NCBI RefSeq assembly: GCF_000374085.1
Contig: NZ_KB893580.1
Coordinates: forward strand, 1 to 44,467
Reading direction: 5' to 3'
Length of the DNA stretch: 44,467 bases
Source: Spirosoma spitsbergense DSM 19989
GTDB lineage: Bacteria > Bacteroidota > Bacteroidia > Cytophagales > Spirosomataceae
Position 1 is the stretch's first letter. Each line of letters opens with the position of its first letter. The translations under genes and the position numbers were made by a program. Below are positions 39,601 to 44,467 of this stretch, in pieces. The notes beneath the pieces were generated by a model. That model was not told where the DNA came from. It did not search any database and was given only the letters and a program-made list of their open reading frames with translations.

Positions 39601-39714
39601 AATAACGTCAATCAGTTCCGGGTGAACGCCATAACTGGCAATAACATCGCCCCGAAACAGGCATTCATCGCCCCCGTCGAAGTCGGTGACCAGGCCACCG
39701 GCTTCCTGAACGAT
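39595..39714 (-). pseudogene. Duplicated C-terminal tail of inositol monophosphatase (remnant)
   Basis: Minus-strand codons here read IVQEAGGLVTDFDGGDECLF, then RGDVIASYGVHPELIDVIP and a stop. This is nearly the same as the last ~35 residues of the adjacent intact monophosphatase (REAGGLVTDFDGGDEFLF, then RGDVIASCGVHPELIGVI). Bases 39611-39705 align to 39767-39861 without gaps at an offset of 156. The remnant is in the same reading frame as the intact gene but beyond its stop codon and has no start of its own, so it should not make a protein unless that stop is read through. Confidence 0.85.
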
Positions 39715-39738
39715 TCGCCCGCTTACAGAAACGCCCGT

Positions 39739-40539
39739 TTACGACCAGTATTCCTGAATAACCCCGATCAGTTCCGGATGTACGCCACAACTCGCAATAA
39801 CGTCGCCCCGAAACAGGAATTCATCGCCCCCATCGAAATCGGTAACGAGACCACCGGCTTCGCGCACGAGCAGCACCCCGGCGGCCATATCCCAGGAATT
39901 GAGGTTGTATTCGTAAAAAGCCTCGAATCGCCCGGCGGCTACGTAGGCCAGATCAATGGCGGCCGACCCCAACCGACGCAGGCCGTGGGTTTGCTGCATG
40001 AGCGTTTCCAGGATTCGCAGGTATCTGGGCATCTTGTCGAAGCTGTAATACGGGAAGCCGGTTGCAATCATGCTTTCGCCCAGTCTGGTAACGGGCGAAA
40101 CCGACAGACGGGTATCGTTGCAATACGCTCCCCCACCCTGCCAGGCCGAAAAACACTCATCGCGGTTAGGATCATACACTACGCCGGCGATGGGTGTTTT
40201 ACCCTGCGCCAACCCAATGCTGACCGAGAAAATGGGCAGATTATGAATGAAGTTGGCCGTACCGTCGAGCGGGTCGATGATCCAGTTGAGTGCCGACTCG
40301 TCGGCTTCCTGCCCGGTGGTGCCTTCTTCGGTGATGAACCCGGCTTCGGGTAGTAGCTGACTCAGCTTTTTGACCAACTCTTTTTCGGTTTCCTTATCGA
40401 CGTAGGACACCAGGTTGTTCAGCCCCTTGTATTCAATCGAATCACGCTGGAACTTACTTCGTTCCTGGAGCAGAAATGCCCCGGCCTCTTTGGCAATCGT
40501 GTTGATTTCGCGGGTAAGGGCGGATAAATCGTTGAGCAT
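39739..40539 (-). CDS. Inositol monophosphatase family protein
   Basis: 266-residue Mg2+-dependent phosphatase (SuhB/IMPase/CysQ superfamily). Motif I ITEEGTTGQE (~70-79) and motif II WIIDPLDGTANFIHNLPIFSVSIGLA (~91-116) supply the metal ligands. Motif III is LNSWDMAAGVLLVREAGGLVTDFDGG (~216-241). The substrate may be inositol phosphate, PAP or another sugar phosphate; not decidable from sequence. A diverged copy of its last ~35 codons lies just downstream. The Uma2 gene is immediately upstream (18 bases) on the same strand. Confidence 0.94.
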   Translation of the reverse strand: MLNDLSALTREINTIAKEAGAFLLQERSKFQRDSIEYKGLNNLVSYVDKETEKELVKKLSQLLPEAGFITEEGTTGQEADESALNWIIDPLDGTANFIHNLPIFSVSIGLAQGKTPIAGVVYDPNRDECFSAWQGGGAYCNDTRLSVSPVTRLGESMIATGFPYYSFDKMPRYLRILETLMQQTHGLRRLGSAAIDLAYVAAGRFEAFYEYNLNSWDMAAGVLLVREAGGLVTDFDGGDEFLFRGDVIASCGVHPELIGVIQEYWS

Positions 40540-40557
40540 GTTTGTTTTTAGTAGGGT

Positions 40558-41175
40558 TTATACAGTATCCTCAATTGGCCCGTCATCGTCAGCCGGTGTT
40601 ATCTCAATGTCCGCATAAATGGCCTGAACGCTGAGTTCGGTATCAAGCCGGGGCAACACGACGACATCCGCCGGGTTTTCATAGAAGGTGTTGATCCATT
40701 CATCCGTTTCCTCAATCCGACTGAATAATTCGATGGTAGTCGCGTACTGATCAACCAGCATGTAGTACCAGAGTGACGGCATTTTCCGGTAATCACGCCA
40801 TTTATCCCCCCGGTCTTTGTGGGCGGTAGATCTGGACAGTACTTCGACAATCAGACGGGGTTGACGAATAATCAGGTTGTTTCCCCGAAGGTCAAATGGA
40901 TGACAGCTTACAACGACATCGGGGTACGATATATGCCTCCCTTCCCGCACATCGACCTTCATGTTTTCAGAAAACACCCGGCAGCCTTTGTTCTTAACCG
41001 ATGCCTTTATCAAGTCCTTAACATTGTCGATGAGTAGGTTATGATTAACCGTTCCGCCCGCCATTGCGTAAACGTCTCCGTTATAAAACTCGTGACGAAC
41101 CTCGCTTTTCTCCTCCAGGACGAGGTATTCCTCAACCGTATACTGGTGCGTTTTTTTCGTCTGATGAGCAAGCAT
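40558..41175 (-). CDS. Uma2 family (DUF820) restriction-endonuclease-fold protein
   Basis: 205 residues. Family landmarks: KTHQYTVEEYLVLEEKSEVRHEFYNGDVYAMAGGTVNHNLL at the N-terminus, PDVVVSC near 88 (PD- of the PD-(D/E)XK core), PRLIVEVLSRSTAHKDRGDKWRDYRKMPSLWYYMLVDQ near 106-144 (E-x-L and downstream K). These proteins are abundant in cyanobacteria and in some Bacteroidota; their biological role is unsettled. It starts 24 bases after purL ends on the same strand, and may be read through from it. Confidence 0.88.
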   Translation of the reverse strand: MLAHQTKKTHQYTVEEYLVLEEKSEVRHEFYNGDVYAMAGGTVNHNLLIDNVKDLIKASVKNKGCRVFSENMKVDVREGRHISYPDVVVSCHPFDLRGNNLIIRQPRLIVEVLSRSTAHKDRGDKWRDYRKMPSLWYYMLVDQYATTIELFSRIEETDEWINTFYENPADVVVLPRLDTELSVQAIYADIEITPADDDGPIEDTV

Positions 41176-41199
41176 AGCTGATTTAGTTTTAACCCGGCA

Positions 41200-43458
41200 T
41201 TACTGCATAATATCACCCAGCGCGTTGTCGTACAGATTTTTCGCTTCACCAACCGTCATAAGGGTCGTTTCATCCATCACGAAGCTGCCCTTGGTTACGG
41301 TGCCCAGGTGCCGGAACGGCAGGACGCTGTCTTCCAGATAGCCAACCACATGCTGTTGCTGATCGGGCGTGATGGTAATGACCACCCGGCTCTGGCTTTC
41401 GCCGAACAAAAAGGAGTCCGTGCGGTGCCGGGTATCAATCGAGATATCGAAACCAAGATCGCCCGCCATCGCCGATTCAGCCAGCGTAATGAACAGCCCC
41501 CCGTCCGACACATCGTGCGCCGACTGAAGCCAGCCGTGCCGGTTCATGGTTTTGATGCTTTCCTGCACCCGCCACTCCGTCTCGAAATCGAAATATGGGG
41601 CGGGCGAGGCTTTAATGCCAAGGTACGAATACAGATACTCCGACGAAGCGATGTCGTTCGTTGATGGACCAATGAGATAAATCAGGTCGCCTTCATTTTT
41701 GAAGTTCAGCGTCATGCGATGATCAGGGTTGTCCATCAGTCCCAGCATCCCGATGGTGGGGGTCGGGAATACCGGCCCATCGTCCGAGCTTTGGTTGTAG
41801 AAACTCACGTTCCCCCCCGTCACCGGCGTGCTGAACCGCTTACAGGCTTCGCCCATGCCCTGCACTGCTTCCACAAACTGCCAGTACACCTCCGGCACGT
41901 AGGGATTCCCGAAGTTCAGGTTGTTGGTAACGGCCAGCGGCTCCCCCCCGCTGCAAACGATATTGCGGCAGGCTTCGGCCACGGCAATCATAGCTCCCTG
42001 ACGCGGACTGGCGTTCACGTACCGGCTGTTGCAATCCACCGTAATCACAATGGATTTATTAGTCGTGGGCAGGCCGGGACCTTTTACGCGCACCACGGCC
42101 GCGTCGGAGGGCGCATTGGTGCTGCGGTTGGCCGTGCCAACCATTGAATCATACTGCTCATACACCCACTTGCGGGAGCAGATGTTCGGGTGCGTCAGCA
42201 GGTGTTCGGCTATTTTTTTGATGTCGTCAACATCGATGTCGGTTACGTCGTCGGCGTTGAATTTGGCATATTCCTTAATATAAGCCGGTTCCTTATACTC
42301 GCGTTGATACTGGGGAGCCCCCCCGCCAAGTACGAGGTCGTAGGCGGGAACGTCGGCTACCAGTTCGCCGTACCGGTAGAAGTGCAGACGGCCGAGGTCG
42401 TTTTCGCCCCGGGCCGTTACTTCCCCTATCTGGGCGCAGTTCAGGTCCCATTTGTCGAATATCCCCTGAATGATGTGTTCTTTCCCTTTTTCGATCACGA
42501 CCAGCATCCGTTCCTGCGACTCCGACAGGAGTATCTCGAACGGGGCCATATTGGGCTGGCGTGTGGGCACTTTATCGAGGTCGATAATCATACCATGTTC
42601 ACCTTTCGCACTCATTTCGGAGGTGGAGCAGATGATACCGGCCGCCCCCATATCCTGAATACCAATAACGTAACCCGTTTCGATGATTTCGAGCGTAGCT
42701 TCGAGCAGCAGTTTCTCCATGAACGGATCGCCCACCTGCACAGCGGGCAGTTTATCCGTCGAAGCCGCCGAAATATCTTCCGACGCAAACGTGGCACCGT
42801 GAATCCCATCTTTCCCCGTTGCCGACCCGACAATAAACACCGGGTTACCCACGCCAAAACTGGTTGCCTTCGCCGATTTCCCTACCTCCACAATTCCCGC
42901 GGAGAAGGCATTGACGAGCGGGTTGGTGTTGTAACACTCATCGAAGTGCAGCTCGCCCCCCACAGTTGGAATGCCGAAGGCGTTGCCATAATCGCCAATG
43001 CCTTTGACCACACCCCGCAGGAGTCGCTTGGTTTTCTTGAGGTCAAGCGCCCCGAAGCGGAGTGAATTGAGCTGGGCAATGGGCCGGGCCCCCATCGTAA
43101 ATATATCGCGGTTGATGCCCCCAACGCCCGTTGCTGCGCCCTGATAGGGTTCCAATGCCGAGGGGTGGTTGTGCGATTCGATTTTGAACGAACAGGCCAG
43201 TCCATCACCAATATCGACCAGACCGGCGTTTTCCTCCCCGGCTTTAGCCAGCATCCGGTCCCCATCGCGGGGTAGGGTTTTGAGCCAGATAATGGAGTTT
43301 TTGTAGGAACAGTGCTCCGACCACATGACCGAAAAGATACTCAGTTCCGTAAAATTGGGCCGACGACCCAGAATTTCGGCAATACGGTCAAACTCGTCGG
43401 GTAGTACGCCCAATTTACGGGCCGTTTCCAGCGTGGGAAGGGATTCGAGGGTATCCAT
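41200..43458 (-). CDS. purL: Phosphoribosylformylglycinamidine synthase subunit PurL
   Basis: 752 residues, the small-PurL type that works with separate PurS and PurQ in step 4 of purine synthesis (FGAR to FGAM, ATP-dependent). It begins [81 protein letters not shown] lies near 93-118 and [19 protein letters not shown] near 155-173. The second AIRS repeat follows in the C-terminal half ([25 protein letters not shown]). No glutaminase domain is present. The leader contains an unusual inverted set of 8-base repeats. Confidence 0.97.
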   Translation of the reverse strand: MDTLESLPTLETARKLGVLPDEFDRIAEILGRRPNFTELSIFSVMWSEHCSYKNSIIWLKTLPRDGDRMLAKAGEENAGLVDIGDGLACSFKIESHNHPSALEPYQGAATGVGGINRDIFTMGARPIAQLNSLRFGALDLKKTKRLLRGVVKGIGDYGNAFGIPTVGGELHFDECYNTNPLVNAFSAGIVEVGKSAKATSFGVGNPVFIVGSATGKDGIHGATFASEDISAASTDKLPAVQVGDPFMEKLLLEATLEIIETGYVIGIQDMGAAGIICSTSEMSAKGEHGMIIDLDKVPTRQPNMAPFEILLSESQERMLVVIEKGKEHIIQGIFDKWDLNCAQIGEVTARGENDLGRLHFYRYGELVADVPAYDLVLGGGAPQYQREYKEPAYIKEYAKFNADDVTDIDVDDIKKIAEHLLTHPNICSRKWVYEQYDSMVGTANRSTNAPSDAAVVRVKGPGLPTTNKSIVITVDCNSRYVNASPRQGAMIAVAEACRNIVCSGGEPLAVTNNLNFGNPYVPEVYWQFVEAVQGMGEACKRFSTPVTGGNVSFYNQSSDDGPVFPTPTIGMLGLMDNPDHRMTLNFKNEGDLIYLIGPSTNDIASSEYLYSYLGIKASPAPYFDFETEWRVQESIKTMNRHGWLQSAHDVSDGGLFITLAESAMAGDLGFDISIDTRHRTDSFLFGESQSRVVITITPDQQQHVVGYLEDSVLPFRHLGTVTKGSFVMDETTLMTVGEAKNLYDNALGDIMQ

Positions 43459-43462
43459 GATT

Positions 43463-43547
43463 AGCGAAAGAGCGAAAGAGCGAAAGAGTGAAAGAACAAA
43501 AGGTTCGCGTCAGCATTTTCGCTCTTTCGCTCTTTCACCCTTTCGCT
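43463..43547. repeat. Four AGCGAAAG repeats and four inverted copies in the purL leader
   Basis: Four head-to-tail 8-base units AGCGAAAG (last one AGTGAAAG) at 43463-43494, a 21-base spacer, then four units in opposite orientation (CTTTCGCT type, one CTTTCACC) at 43516-43547. The set lies between the purL start codon (43458) and a TAGTTTTG -7-like box at 43561-43568 on the same strand. If transcribed it could fold into a ~32-bp stem in several registers. Confidence 0.85.
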
Positions 43548-43560
43548 CTTTAAAGATTCA

Positions 43561-43568
43561 CAAAACTA
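43561..43568 (-). promoter_or_regulatory. Candidate -7 box (TAGTTTTG) for purL
   Basis: Exact TAnnTTTG match on the minus strand, 103 bases before the purL start. It would give a leader of about 95 bases that includes the repeat hairpin. No TTG at the ideal -33 distance was found. Confidence 0.4.
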
Positions 43569-43599
43569 CGGCATTTAGGGGAAAATGGCCCGTCCTACA

Positions 43600-43629
43600 T
43601 TGACAAATCTCGAAACGCGTGTATATTTG
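43600..43629 (+). promoter_or_regulatory. Promoter of tRNA-Ser (TTG-N19-TATATTTG)
   Basis: TTG at 43600-43602 (within TTGACA) and TATATTTG at 43622-43629, spacer 19 bases, an exact fit to the Bacteroidota pattern. The -7 box ends 10 bases before the first base of the tRNA. Confidence 0.8.
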
Positions 43630-43638
43630 CATCCAGAA

Positions 43639-43723
43639 AGAGAGATGGCAGAGTGGTCGATTGCGGTGGTCTTGAAAACCACTGACTGTAACAGGTCCGG
43701 GGGTTCGAATCCCTCTCTCTCTG
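43639..43723 (+). tRNA. tRNA-Ser (anticodon UGA)
   Basis: 85 bases. The acceptor stem AGAGAGA (43639-43645) pairs with TCTCTCT (43716-43722), discriminator G43723. The anticodon stem GTGGT/ACCAC (43666-43670 with 43678-43682) frames the loop CTTGAAA with anticodon TGA at 43673-43675. A long variable arm marks a class II tRNA. T arm GGGGG-TTCGAAT-CCCTC. The 3' CCA is not encoded. tRNA-Ser genes are common integration sites, and foreign-looking DNA follows on its 3' side. Confidence 0.95.
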
Positions 43724-43732
43724 CAAGAAAAT

Positions 43733-43772
43733 AAAAAAAGCACTCATAATCAGCGATTTGAGTGCTTTTTTT
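43733..43772. terminator. Intrinsic terminator after tRNA-Ser
   Basis: AAAAAAAGCACTCA (43733-43746) pairs exactly with TGAGTGCTTTTTTT (43759-43772) around a 12-base loop. It starts 10 bases past the tRNA. It is A/T-symmetric and so can also end transcription of the convergent minus-strand gene. Confidence 0.9.
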
Positions 43773-43780
43773 GTGCAATT

Positions 43781-44185
43781 TTAAAAGGTATTTTTGATCG
43801 ATTTTTTTATACCTTTTGAATAAGTGAAACTATATTCTTTTGTAGGGACGTAAGTAAGTGCAATATTAGGAAAAGCACCATAAGCTTTGTACAAAGAAAT
43901 AGCCGATAACTTTGGTCCTAAAGAGCTACAAATTATATTATACTTATCTGAATATCTCGCAATGACGCTTAATATATTTGGAAGCCCATGATCTGGTAAA
44001 TAAGAATCGATATCGAATATTTCCAATTCAGTTAAACCTGCACATTGATCTTTATGTTGTTGTAAATTATTTCGTTTTTCGTTATCATACTGATTACCTA
44101 TTTGCATACCTAAAAGTGTAAGCTTTGGCTCAAAGTAATTTACTAATTGACCTACTCTTTCAGCATCAAAACCTGTAATAATAAT
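43781..44185 (-). pseudogene. AT-rich gene fragment, 5' end lost to an IS insertion, unknown family
   Basis: From the stop at 43781 the minus-strand frame is open to about 44236. The longest ATG-started product is only 108 residues (from 44107). The frame continues upstream without an ATG (ITGFDAERVGQLVNYFEPKL, then TLLG before MQIGNQ) up to 44185, where a likely IS end begins. So ~135 C-terminal residues of a longer protein remain. Visible: LPDHGLPNILSVIARYS, IICSSLGPKLSAISLYKAYG and a lysine-rich end. I do not recognise the family. GC content is far below the window average, suggesting transfer. It lies just 3' of tRNA-Ser. Confidence 0.7.
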
Positions 44186-44467
44186 GGTACTCTGACAATT
44201 CTTGTGGTTAACTTGGTCTATGCAGGAAACCGACTTCTACCAACAGCTTTTAGCCTTGCCTGATTTGCAGGTGCAGCGGGTCGAATATACACCGACTCGA
44301 ATTACACTATTTTGCCAACTCCAAACCAACAGCCAGGCCTGCCCTTCCTGTCTCAAGCAAACCACCCAACTCAATCAGTACTTAACCAGGCAAGTGCGCG
44401 ATCTAGATATGTCGGGCCGCCAAGTCTGGTTGCACATACGTATCCGCCAGTTCATCTGTCAAGATTG
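44186..44467 (+). mobile_element. Left end of an ISL3-type insertion sequence (partial)
   Basis: Composition and coding change abruptly at about 44186. GGTACTCTGACAATTCTTGT (44186-44205) resembles the terminal inverted repeats of ISL3 elements, which start GG and contain TCT near the tip, from memory. The preceding 8 bases (ATAATAAT, 44178-44185) would be the target-site copy. The exact boundary is inference because the right end is outside the window. Confidence 0.6.
44220..44467 (+). CDS. ISL3-family transposase, N-terminal part
   Basis: 82 residues before the window ends, starting MQETDFYQQLLALPDLQVQR. The zinc-finger module of the IS204/IS1001/IS1096/IS1165 (ISL3) transposases is visible: CPSC near residues 41-44, then the YLTRQVRDLDMSGRQVWLHI segment and a following RQFIC, which supplies the next zinc cysteine. 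The DDE catalytic domain lies beyond the right edge. The start is 34 bases inside the proposed IS end, a usual spacing. Confidence 0.85.
   Translation, partial: MQETDFYQQLLALPDLQVQRVEYTPTRITLFCQLQTNSQACPSCLKQTTQLNQYLTRQVRDLDMSGRQVWLHIRIRQFICQD

Noticed and set aside
43463..43547. CRISPR-like array
   Set aside because: The units are only 8 bases, directly abutting, with inverted copies and no unique spacers or cas genes.
43781..44107. Complete 108-residue gene from the ATG at 44107
   Set aside because: The same frame continues upstream in protein-like fashion with no start codon until the IS boundary, so the ATG is more likely an internal Met of a truncated gene.

Overview
The window reads as a chromosomal segment of a Bacteroidota bacterium, most likely a cytophagalean of the Spirosoma type. 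This is inferred from four signs: a MurF-alanine racemase fusion, a Bacteroidota 'putative porin', DUF4403 and CHRD lipoproteins, and promoters that fit the phylum's TTG / TAnnTTTG pattern rather than the E. coli consensus. Ribosome-binding sites are weak or absent, as usual in this phylum. By eye the DNA is near 50% GC, apart from AT-rich patches at about 36.87-37.04 kb and 43.73-44.19 kb.

Layout. 1-4.1 kb: dnaK (3' end cut by the window edge), a UbiE-like methyltransferase, a DUF937 protein and a NuiA-type nuclease inhibitor. 4.2-9.4 kb: a minus-strand group of a GMC oxidoreductase with its Tat-exported small subunit, a DUF1080 protein and an outer-membrane porin. 9.4-13.7 kb: lpxK diverges from a menC / XRE regulator / acetyltransferase operon. 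14.0-20.6 kb: a six-repeat secreted propeller-like protein, aconitase, and three secreted CHRD genes around a small heat-shock operon. 20.8-30.5 kb: CorA, MurF-Alr, an ECF sigma factor, a coiled-coil envelope protein, a THUMP-like methyltransferase, a SulP transporter and a GH30 hydrolase. 30.5-33.3 kb: a YtrA-type GntR/ABC operon with a candidate operator over its promoter. 33.5-41.2 kb: a DNA glycosylase, a GT39 membrane glycosyltransferase, a methyltransferase, DUF4403, a 51-residue Cys-rich membrane protein, a DinB-like protein, an inositol monophosphatase and a Uma2 protein. 41.2-43.6 kb: purL with an unusual repeat leader. 43.6 kb to the end: tRNA-Ser(UGA), then an AT-rich gene that has lost its 5' end to an ISL3-type element running off the right edge.

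Most of the window is housekeeping: protein folding, TCA cycle, peptidoglycan, lipid A, menaquinone, purines, Mg2+. The accessory material worth attention is the CHRD cluster, the repeat protein, the GntR/ABC/adhesin-like operon, the duplicated monophosphatase tail, the purL leader repeats and the tRNA-Ser/IS boundary, which looks like the edge of a genomic island. No CRISPR array, rRNA or complete mobile element was seen, and I did not find a convincing new multi-gene system inside the window.
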